64,000 nucleotides of DNA from Halomonas icarae (GCF_009901955.1 NZ_WUTS01000001.1:3014172-3078171); one strand, 5' to 3'. Positions 46,656 through 56,200 are shown, numbered from the stretch's first letter. The notes: generated from the letters alone by a model not told the origin. A program made the numbers and translations.

Positions 46656-48256
46656 TGAGCCAGACCTGTGCTCAGCAGCTCTTGAGCCTTCTCGAGGCGT
46701 ACGGGGTCGATACCGCCTTCGGCATCCCCGGGGTACACACCGTCGAGCTCTACCGTGCGCTGGGCCAAGGCCGGCTCCAGCATGTCACTCCGCGCCATGA
46801 GCAGGGGGCCGGTTTCATGGCCGACGGCTATGCCCGGGCCAGCGGCAAGCCGGCGGCCTGCTTCATCATCACCGGCCCGGGCATGACCAATATCGCCACC
46901 GCCATGGGCCAGGCCCTGGCCGATTCGGTGCCGATGCTGGTGATCTCCAGCGTCAATCGACGCGACACCCTGGGTCGTGGCCAGGGGCGGCTACACGAGA
47001 TGCCACACCAGAGCCAGACCCTGGCGGGCGTCAGTCTCTTCAGCCACACCCTCCTCGACCCGGCAGCGCTGCCCGAGGTGCTGAGTCGCGCCTTCGCGAT
47101 CTTCGCCTCCGCACGGCCGGGCCCGGTGCATATCGAGATTCCGCTGGATGTGATGGCCGCCCCGGCGCCTCAGGCAGTTACTGTTCCTGCGCGTACCTTT
47201 CCTCCGGCACCGGCTCCCGCCGCGCTGGAGATGGCCGCCGAGTGGCTGGCTAGCGCGCAGCGTCCGCTGCTGCTGCTCGGGGGCGGCACCGCCGCCTCGC
47301 CGAAGGCCGCCCGCCGACTGGTCGAGCACCTCGATGCCCCGGCCCTTACCACCATCAATGCCAAGGGTGTGCTGGGCCTCGACCACCCCCTCGATCTGGG
47401 GGCTACCGCGAGCCTGCCCGCCGCGCGCCGACTGGCCTCCCAGGCCGACGTGGTGGTGGCGATCGGTACCGAGCTGGGCGAAACCGATTACGACATGTAC
47501 ACCGATGAGGGCTTCCGGCTCGATGGCCGGCTGATTCGCATCGATATCGACCCCCAGCAGCTGGGCCGCAACCAGGCCGCCGACCTGGCCATCCTGGCCG
47601 AGGCCGGTCAGGCGATGAATGGGCTGCTCGAGCACCTGCCGGCAGCCACCCGCCGCGACGGGGCAGCCCGGACCGCCGCCGTGCGCCACGAGCTGGCGCT
47701 GGCCGACGACCCTGAACTCGCCCCCTATGTGCCGCTCTACGCCACCCTGCGCGAGGTGCTGCCCGAAGCCATCGTGGTCGGCGACTCCACCGGTCCGGTC
47801 TACGCCGGCAACTTCCTGGCCTCGCTGCCGGCCCCGCGGCGCTGGTTCAACGCCGCCACCGGCTTCGGTACTCTCGGCTACGGTCTACCCGCTGCCCTGG
47901 GGGCCGCCCTGGCCCAGCCGCAACACCCCGTGGTGGCACTGGTCGGCGACGGCGGGCTGCAGTTCGTGCTCGGCGAGCTCGGCACCGCCCGCGACCTCGG
48001 CCGCGCCGTGGCCGTGGTGATCTGGAACAACGACGGCTATGACGAGATTCGGCGCTACATGTCGATGAGCGAGGTGCCCCACCTCGGCGTAGACCTGGCG
48101 GCCCCGGACTTCAAGGCGCTGGCCACCAGCTACGCGTGCCGTTATCGGAGCGTGGGTGACCCCAGTTCGCTGGGACAGGCCCTGGCCGAGCTCGGCGCGG
48201 ATGCCTCCCCCCTGCTGATCGAGGTGGATGCCTCGGCCTGGGTCGCCGCCCTGTAA
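46655..48256 (+). CDS. aruI: Thiamine-diphosphate 2-oxo acid decarboxylase (AruI-like)
   Basis: 533 aa with three ThDP-enzyme domains. Glu49 in VTPRHEQGAGFMADGYAR activates the cofactor, ITGPGMTNIATAMGQAL forms the pyrimidine domain, and GDGGLQFVLGEL with WNNDGYDEIRR binds Mg-diphosphate. It most resembles 5-guanidino-2-oxopentanoate (2-ketoarginine) decarboxylases, which make 4-guanidinobutyraldehyde. aruH in the same operon supports that reading. Acetolactate-synthase-like or phosphonopyruvate-type activity is the alternative. Confidence 0.75.
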   Translation: MSQTCAQQLLSLLEAYGVDTAFGIPGVHTVELYRALGQGRLQHVTPRHEQGAGFMADGYARASGKPAACFIITGPGMTNIATAMGQALADSVPMLVISSVNRRDTLGRGQGRLHEMPHQSQTLAGVSLFSHTLLDPAALPEVLSRAFAIFASARPGPVHIEIPLDVMAAPAPQAVTVPARTFPPAPAPAALEMAAEWLASAQRPLLLLGGGTAASPKAARRLVEHLDAPALTTINAKGVLGLDHPLDLGATASLPAARRLASQADVVVAIGTELGETDYDMYTDEGFRLDGRLIRIDIDPQQLGRNQAADLAILAEAGQAMNGLLEHLPAATRRDGAARTAAVRHELALADDPELAPYVPLYATLREVLPEAIVVGDSTGPVYAGNFLASLPAPRRWFNAATGFGTLGYGLPAALGAALAQPQHPVVALVGDGGLQFVLGELGTARDLGRAVAVVIWNNDGYDEIRRYMSMSEVPHLGVDLAAPDFKALATSYACRYRSVGDPSSLGQALAELGADASPLLIEVDASAWVAAL

Positions 48257-48296
48257 CCCGAGACCACTACCCAATAACATTTCAAGGAGACCTGAC

Positions 48297-49235
48297 ATGC
48301 GTAAATCGATCCTAGCCACCAGCCTGGCTTTTGCCGGCCTGCTGCCTCTCTCGGCCCAGGCGGCGCAGGATGCCAACGAGGAGTTGCGCCTGGTCGTGCC
48401 ACCCTGGCCCGGTGTCACGGTCAAGTCAGAAATCTTCGCACAGCTCGCCGAGCCCCTGGGGTACCGGGTCGATGCCCTGGAGGTCAGCTCCACGGTGGGT
48501 TACCAGGTCCTGCAGAGTGGCGAGGCCGACGCCTTCCTGGCCGGTTGGTTGCCCGCCCAGCAGGAGAGCTTTGATGCCGCCATGGAGAATGGCGCCATCG
48601 TCGACCTGGGCAACAACGTCAATGGCGCCCGCATGGGCTTCGCGGTTCCCGGCTACGTCGCCGATGCCGGTATCACCAATGCCGAGCAGCTGGCCGATCC
48701 GGAGGTCGCCGAGCGCTTCGACTACCGTATCTACAGCATCGAGAACGGCTCCACGGTCACCGACATGCTCAATGCTGCCATCGACGCCAACGTTCACGGC
48801 CTCGGTGACTGGGAGGGCAAGCCCTCCTCGACGCCCGGCATGCTCAGCGAGGTCAAGGGCGCCGTTCAGGAGGAGCGCTGGATCCTCTTCTACGGCTGGA
48901 CGCCTCACTGGATGGTGCCGGAATACGACACTCGCATCCTCGACGATCCCGCCGGTGTCTACGGCGACGACAATGGCCGCAGCGACGTCAAGACCATCGT
49001 CTCCAAGGCCTACGCGGAGGCCAATCCCAACATGCTGAGGCTGCTCGATCAGTTCGTGCTCTCAGCCGACGAGCAGAGCGAGTTCATTCGCGCCTACAGC
49101 CTGGAAAACGGCGATCTCGAAGAGGTGGCTCATGACTGGCTGGTCAACCACCCCGAGCGTGTCGCCACCTTCCTGGAGGGCGTGACCACCCGCGACGGCG
49201 ACAGCGCCCTGAGTGCCGTGGAGCAGAGCTTGTGA
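48297..49235 (+). CDS. Glycine betaine/quaternary amine binding protein (OpuAC-type)
   Basis: 312 aa with a signal peptide cut after SAQA (about 22). Aromatic residues that usually cage a trimethylammonium group are present: VVPPWPGVTV (Trp37), AGWLPAQQE (Trp84) and ILFYGWTPHWMVPEYD. It would bind glycine betaine, choline, carnitine or a phosphonate analogue in the periplasm. No ProV/ProW-type ATPase or permease is encoded in the operon, so it is an orphan component. AAGGAG precedes the ATG. Confidence 0.82.
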   Translation: MRKSILATSLAFAGLLPLSAQAAQDANEELRLVVPPWPGVTVKSEIFAQLAEPLGYRVDALEVSSTVGYQVLQSGEADAFLAGWLPAQQESFDAAMENGAIVDLGNNVNGARMGFAVPGYVADAGITNAEQLADPEVAERFDYRIYSIENGSTVTDMLNAAIDANVHGLGDWEGKPSSTPGMLSEVKGAVQEERWILFYGWTPHWMVPEYDTRILDDPAGVYGDDNGRSDVKTIVSKAYAEANPNMLRLLDQFVLSADEQSEFIRAYSLENGDLEEVAHDWLVNHPERVATFLEGVTTRDGDSALSAVEQSL

Positions 49236-49981
49236 GCGGCCACCAAATGGACGAACTCGCCATCCGTCGCGACCTGGCCGCCGCCTACCGGCTGATCGCG
49301 CTGGACGGCATGGACGATGGCATCTCTACCCATATCTCGGCGCGCCTGAGCAACGACCGTTTCCTGCTCAACGCCTTCGGACTGCGCTTCGAGGAGGTGC
49401 GAGAGGACAACCTGGTCACGGTGAATGGCGACGGCGAGGTACTCGATGACCCCACCGGGCTAGGCATCAACCCCGCCGGCTTCACCATCCATAGCGCGCT
49501 CCACGCTGCCCGACCCGAGGTCGTCTGTGTGCTGCATACGCACACCGTCGCCGGCGTCGCCCTGTCGTGCCTGGAGGAGGGCCTGCTGCCGCTCAACCAG
49601 TGGGCGCTGCAGTTCCACGACCGGCTGGCCTATCACGACTACGAGGGCATCGCCCTGGACCTCGACGAGCGCGAGCGCCTGGCCGCCGACCTCGGCCCCC
49701 ACCGGGCGATGATCCTGCGCCAGCACGGCCTGCTGACCTGCGGGCGCAGCGTCGGCGAAGCCTTCCTCGTGATGCGTGACCTGGAGCGCAGCTGCCAGGC
49801 CCAGCTGGCCGCCCAGGCCACCGGCCGACCGCTGCGGACGGCCTCCTCGGCAATGGCCGAACATGTCGCCCGCCAGTACGAGGCCTGGGCCGATAGCCCG
49901 GCAGGCATCGGCCGCGCCTGGCAGGCCGAGCGGCGACGCCTGGCCGACCGCACGCCAGATCTGCGGCCCCTCCAGCCCTAA
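49232..49981 (+). CDS. Class II aldolase/adducin-family protein
   Basis: 249 aa. Zinc ligands are recognisable in VCVLHTHTVAGVALS and ILRQHGLLTCGRS, with GLGINPAGFTIHSALH upstream. The family includes fuculose-1-phosphate aldolase and decarboxylating aldolases; the substrate is unknown. It starts at a GTG overlapping the previous stop (GTGA), with GGAG eight bases upstream, so coupling is likely. An ATG at 49247 is the alternative start. Confidence 0.8.
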   Translation: MSGHQMDELAIRRDLAAAYRLIALDGMDDGISTHISARLSNDRFLLNAFGLRFEEVREDNLVTVNGDGEVLDDPTGLGINPAGFTIHSALHAARPEVVCVLHTHTVAGVALSCLEEGLLPLNQWALQFHDRLAYHDYEGIALDLDERERLAADLGPHRAMILRQHGLLTCGRSVGEAFLVMRDLERSCQAQLAAQATGRPLRTASSAMAEHVARQYEAWADSPAGIGRAWQAERRRLADRTPDLRPLQP

Positions 49982-50000
49982 CGACCACAACGAGATCGAT

Positions 50001-51227
50001 ATGCGCTACTCACAATTGACGGATCGAATCGCCGGCGACGGCGCCGCAGCCTGGGATATCCACTATCGTGCCCTGGCTCGCCAGGCCAATGGCGACGATA
50101 TCACCATACTCTCGGTGGGCGACCCGGATTTCGATACTCCGGGTGCGATCGTCGAGAGCGCGGTAACAAGCCTGCGCGGTGGCGCCACCCACTACTCGGA
50201 TGTGCAAGGCAAGCTGGCACTGCGCCAGGCCATCGCCGATGACTACCGCCGTCAGGGGCTCGCGGTCGGCCCCGACAACCTCATCGTCACGGCCGGTGCC
50301 CAGTGCGGCCTCTACGCTGCCGCCCAGTGCCTGCTGGATCCCGGCGACGAGGTGCTGGTCCCCGAGCCCTGCTACGTCACCTACGAGGCGGTGCTGCGCG
50401 CCACCGGCGCCGAGATGGTACAGGTACCCATGGATGGCGAGGCGGGCTTTCGCCTCGATCCCGCCGCGCTGGAGGCGGCGATCACCCCGCGCACTCGGGC
50501 CCTGCTGCTCAACAGCCCCCACAATCCCAGCGGGCAGCTGATCGACGCCGATACCTGGGCCGCCATCGCCGAGCTGTGCCGTCGCCACGACCTGTGGCTG
50601 ATCTCCGATGAGGTCTACGCCGAGCTGATCTTCGAGGGCGAGCACCTCTGCCCCGCCACTCTTCCCGGCATGGCGGAACGCAGTGTGGTGATCAGCAGCC
50701 TGTCCAAGTCCCACGCCATGACCGGCTGGCGCCTGGGCTGGGTGCTGGGGCCCGAAGCACTGATCCAGCATCTGAGTCATCTGGCCCTGTGCATGCTCTA
50801 CGGCTGCCCCGACTTCATTCAGGACGCCGCCTGCGATGCCCTGAAGACGCCTCCCCATGAGCTGGCGGAGATGCGCGAGACCTACCGGGCTCGCCGCGAT
50901 GTCGTCTGCGAGGCCCTGGCCGGGTGCCCGGCGGTCACCGCGGTCCGCCCCCCGGCGGGCATGTTCATGATGGTGGATATTCGTGCCACCGGCCTCTCCT
51001 CCCAGGCATTTGCCGACCGCCTGCTCGACGAAGAGGGCATCTCGGTGCTTTCCGGCGAGGCGTTCGGCCCCTCGGCGGCCGGCTTCGTGCGCCTCGGCCT
51101 GACCGTGGACGCCGAGCGTCTCGCCGCCGCCAGCCAACGGCTGGCCTCCTTCGCGGAGCGCGCCCTGTGCGAGCGCGACCCGCATGCCCTGCCACCGACC
51201 CCGGCCTCGGAGGCCGATTGCCTATGA
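50001..51227 (+). CDS. aruH: Arginine:pyruvate transaminase
   Basis: 408-aa class I aminotransferase. [20 protein letters not shown] closely matches P. aeruginosa AruH from the first residue. PLP contacts are SPHNPSGQ (172-179), ISDEVYAEL (Asp203, Tyr206) and the Schiff-base Lys236 in [16 protein letters not shown]. AruH converts arginine and pyruvate to 2-ketoarginine and alanine, feeding AruI. The last 20 residues extend past the usual end. It overlaps the ATPase gene as ATGA. Confidence 0.87.
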   Translation: MRYSQLTDRIAGDGAAAWDIHYRALARQANGDDITILSVGDPDFDTPGAIVESAVTSLRGGATHYSDVQGKLALRQAIADDYRRQGLAVGPDNLIVTAGAQCGLYAAAQCLLDPGDEVLVPEPCYVTYEAVLRATGAEMVQVPMDGEAGFRLDPAALEAAITPRTRALLLNSPHNPSGQLIDADTWAAIAELCRRHDLWLISDEVYAELIFEGEHLCPATLPGMAERSVVISSLSKSHAMTGWRLGWVLGPEALIQHLSHLALCMLYGCPDFIQDAACDALKTPPHELAEMRETYRARRDVVCEALAGCPAVTAVRPPAGMFMMVDIRATGLSSQAFADRLLDEEGISVLSGEAFGPSAAGFVRLGLTVDAERLAAASQRLASFAERALCERDPHALPPTPASEADCL

Positions 51228-52021
51228 CATCATCGCTCAATGCCGCTTTCCCTGACCGCACCACCACCGCGCCGGCGGTGGTGGCTCATCAACTGATCAA
51301 GCATTTCGGCGACCTCGAGGTGCTCAAGGGCGTCTCCCTCGAGGTGGCCGAAGGCACCGTCACCTCCATCATCGGCGCCAGCGGCTCGGGCAAGAGCACC
51401 CTGCTGCGCTGCATGAACCTGCTCGAGCGCCCCGACCAGGGCGAGCTGACCATCGCCGACGAGGCGATTCGCTTCATCCGCGACCCAGAGGGCAATATCA
51501 CCGGCCTCGATCGCCACCAGCTCCAGCGGCTGCGGGCCAAGGTCACCATGGTCTTCCAGCAGTTCAATCTCTGGCCACACCTGACCGTGCTGGGCAACGT
51601 CATCGAGGCCCCCATGCGGGTCAAGGGTCTCTCTCGCCGGCGAGCCACCGCACTGGGTGAGCACTATCTCGAGCGGGTCGGCATGGCCGATCGTCGCGAC
51701 GCCTACCCCGCCTTCCTCTCCGGGGGCCAGCAGCAGCGGGTCGCCATCGCGCGGGCCCTGGCCATGGAGCCGCGCCTGTTGCTGTTCGACGAGCCCACCT
51801 CGGCACTGGATCCCGAACGGGTCAACGAGGTGCTCGGCGTGATCCGCGGCCTCGCCGACGAGGGCCGCACCATGCTGCTGGTCACCCACGAGATGCACTT
51901 CGCCCGCGAAGTCTCCGACCAGCTGGTCTACCTCGACCAGGGCCGTATCGCGGCCTCGGGTACGCCGGAAGCCGTGTTCGAGGATCCGCGTTGTAGTCAG
52001 TTCGTCGCCCCCGCCGCATGA
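51224..52021 (+). CDS. Polar amino-acid ABC transporter ATPase
   Basis: 265 aa, HisP/GlnQ type. Walker [19 protein letters not shown]-loop [16 protein letters not shown], signature [15 protein letters not shown], Walker [14 protein letters not shown] and [11 protein letters not shown] are all intact. The insertion [19 protein letters not shown] is typical of the histidine/arginine/ornithine importer branch. It powers the two permeases downstream. It is coupled to aruH, which suggests arginine or a guanidino compound as cargo. Confidence 0.88.
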   Translation: MTSSLNAAFPDRTTTAPAVVAHQLIKHFGDLEVLKGVSLEVAEGTVTSIIGASGSGKSTLLRCMNLLERPDQGELTIADEAIRFIRDPEGNITGLDRHQLQRLRAKVTMVFQQFNLWPHLTVLGNVIEAPMRVKGLSRRRATALGEHYLERVGMADRRDAYPAFLSGGQQQRVAIARALAMEPRLLLFDEPTSALDPERVNEVLGVIRGLADEGRTMLLVTHEMHFAREVSDQLVYLDQGRIAASGTPEAVFEDPRCSQFVAPAA

Positions 52022-52054
52022 TGGCTTTCCCCACAATAACGACAGGAGACCCCC

Positions 52055-52828
52055 ATGAAAGTCTCGATGATGATAGCAACCGCCGTGACCGCCTTCGGCC
52101 TCGCCCAGGCCACCCAGGCCGCCGATCCGCTCAAGGTCGGCATTTCCGGCGAACCCTACCCGCCCTTCAGCTTTAAGGCCGCCAGCGGCGACTGGACCGG
52201 CTTCGAGGTGGAGCTGGCCCGCGAGATTTGTGACGCCATGGAGCGGCAGTGCGAGATCACGCCGACGGGCTGGAGCGGCATCATCCCTTCGCTCAAGGCC
52301 GGGCGCATCGACATGATCATGAACTCCATGTCGATCACCGAGAAGCGCCAGCGGGTCATCGACTTCACCCGCCCCTACTACTTCACGCCGGGCGCCTATG
52401 TCGCCGCCAGCGACCTCTCGCTGACACCCCCCGATGATCTCGACGGCCTGGTAATGGGCGTGCAGGCTGCCACCACCAACGCCACCTATGCGCGTCGCGC
52501 ACTGCGCGACAGCGGCGTCGATATCCGCCTCTATGACCAGGCGGAGCAGGTCAACAACGACCTGCTGTCCGGGCGCCTGGATGTGATCCTCGCCGACCAG
52601 ATCGCCATGGCCCAGTTCCTGGCCCGCGACGAGGCCGAGGGGTTCGAAATAAAAGCCACCGCACCTCACCACGCAGCCTATGGCGAGGGAGTCGGCATCG
52701 GCCTGCGCCAGGAAGACGACGCCCTACGCGAGGCACTGAACACGGCCATTACCGCGGTGATAGCGGACGGCACCTGCGCCAGCCTCTCCGAGCAGTACCT
52801 GGGAACCGACGTCTGTGTCGACGGCTGA
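52055..52828 (+). CDS. Polar amino-acid ABC transporter binding protein
   Basis: 257 aa with a signal peptide cut near TQAA-DPLK (22). PLKVGISGEPYPPFSFKAA and WTGFEVELAREICDAME are classic SBP family 3 motifs, as are GIIPSLKAGRIDMIMNSMSIT and KRQRVIDFTRPYY. Ligand side chains that decide arginine, ornithine, octopine or opine binding cannot be settled by eye. AGGAG precedes the ATG. Confidence 0.87.
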   Translation: MKVSMMIATAVTAFGLAQATQAADPLKVGISGEPYPPFSFKAASGDWTGFEVELAREICDAMERQCEITPTGWSGIIPSLKAGRIDMIMNSMSITEKRQRVIDFTRPYYFTPGAYVAASDLSLTPPDDLDGLVMGVQAATTNATYARRALRDSGVDIRLYDQAEQVNNDLLSGRLDVILADQIAMAQFLARDEAEGFEIKATAPHHAAYGEGVGIGLRQEDDALREALNTAITAVIADGTCASLSEQYLGTDVCVDG

Positions 52829-52907
52829 ACCATCGTTTGTTGCTGTCTGCCCTCGGCGCCCATGGCATCGAGGGCATCCCGTTTCGTGACCAAGGAAAAC
52901 ATCGACC

Positions 52908-53615
52908 ATGACTTCGATGACACCGGAGGGGCTGGTCGACTGGGCCGGCCCCATCCTGAGCGGTGCCCTGACCACGGTGCAGATCGCCGTACTGGCCTAC
53001 GCCATCGGCCTGCTGCTGGGCCTGCTGGGTGCCGGCGCCAAACTTAGCCCCTGGCCGCCCCTGCGCGGCCTGGCCACCGCCTACTCCACCCTGATTCGGG
53101 CGATTCCCGAACTGCTGCTGATCATTCTGCTCTACTACGCCGGGGCTCAGGCACTGGATAGCCTGCTGGCCCGCCTGGGCATGGAGGGTGCCGTTCAGAT
53201 CACCGGCTTCGCCACCGCCGTCGGCGTGCTGGCCTTCGTCCAGGGCGCCTACATGACTGAGGTGTTCCGCGGTGCCATTCAGGCCATTCCCCGTGGCCAG
53301 CTGGAAGCCGCGGATGCCTTCGGCTTCTCGCGCTGGGACCGCTTCCATCGCATCGTGCTGCCGAGCATGCTGCCCAATGCCCTGCCCGGCATGTCCAATC
53401 TGTGGCTCATCCTGATCAAGGACACTGCCCTGATCAGCGTGATCGGCTTCAATGAGCTGTTCTTCACGGTTCAGCAGGCCGCGGCCAGCAGCCGTGCCTA
53501 CTTCCTCTTCTATGCCGCTGCCGGCGTCATCTATCTATTGATGACGGTAAGCTCCACGGCGCTGTTCGCCCGTCTCGAGCGCCATGTGCGCCGCGGCCAA
53601 CCCACGGAGGCCTGA
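52908..53615 (+). CDS. Polar amino-acid ABC permease (HisQ-type)
   Basis: 235 aa with about five helices. The EAA loop is GAIQAIPRGQLEAADAFGFSRW followed by RIVLPSMLPNALPGMSNLW. N-terminal GLVDWAGPILSGALTTVQIAVL is typical of HisQ/ArtQ. It pairs with the next permease. The gene starts 79 bp after the binding protein gene and ends two bases before its partner. Confidence 0.88.
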   Translation: MTSMTPEGLVDWAGPILSGALTTVQIAVLAYAIGLLLGLLGAGAKLSPWPPLRGLATAYSTLIRAIPELLLIILLYYAGAQALDSLLARLGMEGAVQITGFATAVGVLAFVQGAYMTEVFRGAIQAIPRGQLEAADAFGFSRWDRFHRIVLPSMLPNALPGMSNLWLILIKDTALISVIGFNELFFTVQQAAASSRAYFLFYAAAGVIYLLMTVSSTALFARLERHVRRGQPTEA

Positions 53616-53617
53616 AC

Positions 53618-54355
53618 ATGGACTTTTCCTGGCTGAGTGATCCCTTCTATCAAGGTTATCTGTGGGAAGGCTTCGTCAATACACTCTGGCTACTGCTGGT
53701 GTCGGCGGTAGGTGGCCTGCTCCTCGCCGTGGGGGTCGCTCTGGCCCGCCTGCGTGGACCGCGCCCCCTGGCCTGGTTCACCTGGGCATTTACTACCGTG
53801 ATCCGCGGCACGCCGCTGCTGGTGCAACTGTTCTTCTTCTATTATGGGGTGGGGCGCCTGCTGGAGGGTGTACCCGGCATCCGCGAGAGCGTTCTATGGC
53901 CGCTACTGCGTGATCCCTTCTTCTTCGGCGCGCTGACCTTCATTCTCAGCGTCGGCGCCTACTCCGGCGAGGTCATCCGCGGCGCCATGCAGAGCGTGCC
54001 ACGGGGTGAGCTGGAGGCTGGCCGCGCCTTCGGGCTGTCATCCTTCCAGGTACTTATCCGGTTGTGGCTCCCGCGCGCTCTTCAGCTCTGTCTGCCCACA
54101 CTCACCGGCGAGATGATCCTGCTGCTCAAGTCGATCCCGCTGGTCTCCACCATCGCGCTGATGGATCTGCTTCAGGCGGCCAATATCATTCGCGACGAGA
54201 CCTTCCTGGTCTACGAGCCACTGATGCTGATCGCGGGTATCTATCTCGCCACCACCGTGGTGCTTACGCTGATGCTTCGCCTGGTCGAGCTTAACTTTCC
54301 CGGCATGCGGCCGACTCGTCGACGCTGGCTGCCCATCTCAGGATCAGGAGCATGA
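53618..54355 (+). CDS. Polar amino-acid ABC permease (HisM-type)
   Basis: 245 aa, five or six helices. The EAA loop GAMQSVPRGELEAGRAFGLSSF is followed by IRLWLPRALQLCLPTLTGEM. RGTPLLVQLFFFYYGVG is the usual HisM/ArtM segment. It forms a heterodimer with the upstream permease. Its stop overlaps the dehydrogenase start region. Confidence 0.88.
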   Translation: MDFSWLSDPFYQGYLWEGFVNTLWLLLVSAVGGLLLAVGVALARLRGPRPLAWFTWAFTTVIRGTPLLVQLFFFYYGVGRLLEGVPGIRESVLWPLLRDPFFFGALTFILSVGAYSGEVIRGAMQSVPRGELEAGRAFGLSSFQVLIRLWLPRALQLCLPTLTGEMILLLKSIPLVSTIALMDLLQAANIIRDETFLVYEPLMLIAGIYLATTVVLTLMLRLVELNFPGMRPTRRRWLPISGSGA

Positions 54356-55803
54356 TGATGGACTCACTGCACGAGCAGTTTATCGATAACCAATGGATAA
54401 CCAGCCGCAGCGATATCCGGCTGGCGATCATCGATCCTTACCGCGAGACACCGCTGGGTGAGATAACTCGTGGCGACCCTTCCGACGTGGAGGCCGCGGT
54501 AAGCGCCGCCAGGCGGGCCCTGCCCGGCTGGCGTGCCACGCCGGCGGCCCAGCGCGGTGAGCGGCTCGTAGCCATCGCCGCGGGGCTCGAGCGGCGTCGC
54601 GAAACGCTGGCCAGTCTATCGAGCCGCAACAACGGCAAGCCGCTGAACGAGGCACGCCAGGACCTCGACGATGCCATCGACTGCTATCGCTACTACGCCG
54701 AAGCGGCGGCGGCCCTGGGCGAGCGCCAGGGCCGCCGCGAGGATGTCGGCCAGCCAGGACTGGCGGCCTATCGCTACTGGGAGCCGGTCGGTGTCGCCGG
54801 CCTTATCACGCCCTGGAACTTCCCCATGGTCAGTAGTGCCTGGAAGCTGGCACCGGCGCTCGCTGCCGGCTGCACGGTGGTGTTCAAGCCCTCCGAGGTC
54901 GTGCCGCTGCCGGAGCAGGCATTGTGCGAGATCGTGCTGGAGGCCGGCCTGCCCCCCGGCGTGTTCAACCTGCTGAATGGCGATGGCCAGGGGATCGGCG
55001 CTCCCCTGAGCCAGCACCCCGGCATCGACAAGCTCTCCTTTACCGGCAGCAACCCGGTGGGTGAAGCCGTGATGCGGGCCGCCGCCAGCGGCGTACGGCC
55101 GGTCTCGCTGGAGCTCGGCGGCAAGTCGCCGATCGTGGTCACCGAGGATGCCGACCTGACCCTCGCCCGTGACCTGGTGATCGCCGGCATCTGTTACAAC
55201 GCCGGCCAGATGTGTTCGGCCACCAGTCGCCTGATCGTCCACGAGCGTCTGGCAGACCGACTCTACGCTGCCGTCGATGACGCCATGGCGGAACTGCTGC
55301 CGGGGGATCCCCTCATGGAAGGGATCACCCTGGGGCCCCTCGTCAATACCAGCCAACAGGAACGGGTCAATCGCTATCTGGCCCAGGCCGAAGCGGAGGG
55401 GCTGCACAGCGAGACACCCACCCCGCCCATGCCCGAGCGTGGATGCTTCGTATCGCCTCGGCTATATCGGGATGTTCCCACGACCAGTCAGCTGTGGCGG
55501 GAGGAGATCTTCGGTCCCGTGCTCTGCGCGCGCCGGGTTACCAGCGACGAGGAGGCGATCTCTCTGGCCAATGACTGTGATTACGGGCTTGCGGCCACCG
55601 TGGTATCAGGAGACCTGAACCGCGCCGACGCCATCGCCCGACGGCTGGAGGCGGGCAATGTCTGGTGCAACAGCGACCAGCTGGCGCCCCCTCAGGGCAA
55701 CTGGGGAGGCATGAAGCGAAGCGGCATCGGCCGGGAGCTGGGCCAGGAGGGCCTGGAGGCATATCTCGAGACCAAGCGCATCACCCGCCCGGTTCCTCGC
55801 TGA
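54352..55803 (+). CDS. Aminoaldehyde/betaine aldehyde dehydrogenase (ALDH10-like)
   Basis: 483 aa. Catalytic Glu254 (SLELGGKSPIVV) and Cys288 (YNAGQMCSATSRLIVHE) are present, with TPWNFP for NAD binding. The CSATSRLIVHE pattern resembles plant ALDH10 aminoaldehyde/betaine aldehyde dehydrogenases rather than E. coli PuuC. In this operon it would oxidise 4-guanidinobutyraldehyde from AruI to 4-guanidinobutyrate; betaine aldehyde is a second candidate. Three ATGs in a row occur; 54358 has the best spacing to AGGAG. Confidence 0.83.
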   Translation: MMMDSLHEQFIDNQWITSRSDIRLAIIDPYRETPLGEITRGDPSDVEAAVSAARRALPGWRATPAAQRGERLVAIAAGLERRRETLASLSSRNNGKPLNEARQDLDDAIDCYRYYAEAAAALGERQGRREDVGQPGLAAYRYWEPVGVAGLITPWNFPMVSSAWKLAPALAAGCTVVFKPSEVVPLPEQALCEIVLEAGLPPGVFNLLNGDGQGIGAPLSQHPGIDKLSFTGSNPVGEAVMRAAASGVRPVSLELGGKSPIVVTEDADLTLARDLVIAGICYNAGQMCSATSRLIVHERLADRLYAAVDDAMAELLPGDPLMEGITLGPLVNTSQQERVNRYLAQAEAEGLHSETPTPPMPERGCFVSPRLYRDVPTTSQLWREEIFGPVLCARRVTSDEEAISLANDCDYGLAATVVSGDLNRADAIARRLEAGNVWCNSDQLAPPQGNWGGMKRSGIGRELGQEGLEAYLETKRITRPVPR

Positions 55804-55869
55804 ACCTGGCTGCCCCCGCACTCTCGACGCAGGGGCTGCCCTGGCGAGCGATTCGAAACGCGGGATGCA

Positions 55870-55980
55870 ATGCGACGACAAGTATTCGAGTATATTGAGT
55901 TGGACTACAACCGGCAGCGCCGGCACAGTGCAATCGGGATGATCAGCCCGGAGGCCTTCGAAGCCCGAATGATCGCTTAG
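55870..55980 (+). pseudogene. IS3-family transposase C-terminal remnant A
   Basis: A 36-residue frame carries EYIELDYNRQRRHSAIGMIS, the end of an IS3-type DDE transposase (YNRxRRHSA motif). The upstream part of the element is missing. Just after the stop, GTGTCCACAATTGCTGGG followed by TAAGATCA (to about 56010) looks like the right end of this element. Confidence 0.75.
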
Positions 55981-56013
55981 ATCAGTGTCCACAATTGCTG
56001 GGTAAGATCATGC

Positions 56014-56166
56014 GTCTATCTGACGGCGTTTGAGGACGGCGCTCACCTGAAGCGAGCGTTGAGAAACTACTTCGCGTGGTACAACCGGGAGCGCCCCCAC
56101 CAAGGACTGGACTATGCGACTCCGGATGAGATGTACTTCCCCCAACCAGTGAAACAGGCGGCCTGA
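56014..56166 (+). pseudogene. IS3-family transposase C-terminal remnant B
   Basis: The 50-residue frame includes ALRNYFAWYNRERPHQGLDY and ATPDEMYFPQPVKQAA, a different IS3 subgroup from remnant A. It begins directly after the right end of A, as if A had inserted within B and both 5' parts were lost. Confidence 0.78.
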
Positions 56167-56200
56167 CGCCGATGATGACCCGATCCGAGCTTAGCTAACC

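Noticed and set aside
51230..52672. 480-codon open frame on the minus strand
   Set aside because: Antisense to the ABC ATPase and binding-protein genes; composition is low-complexity Gly/His/Glu with no domain motif.
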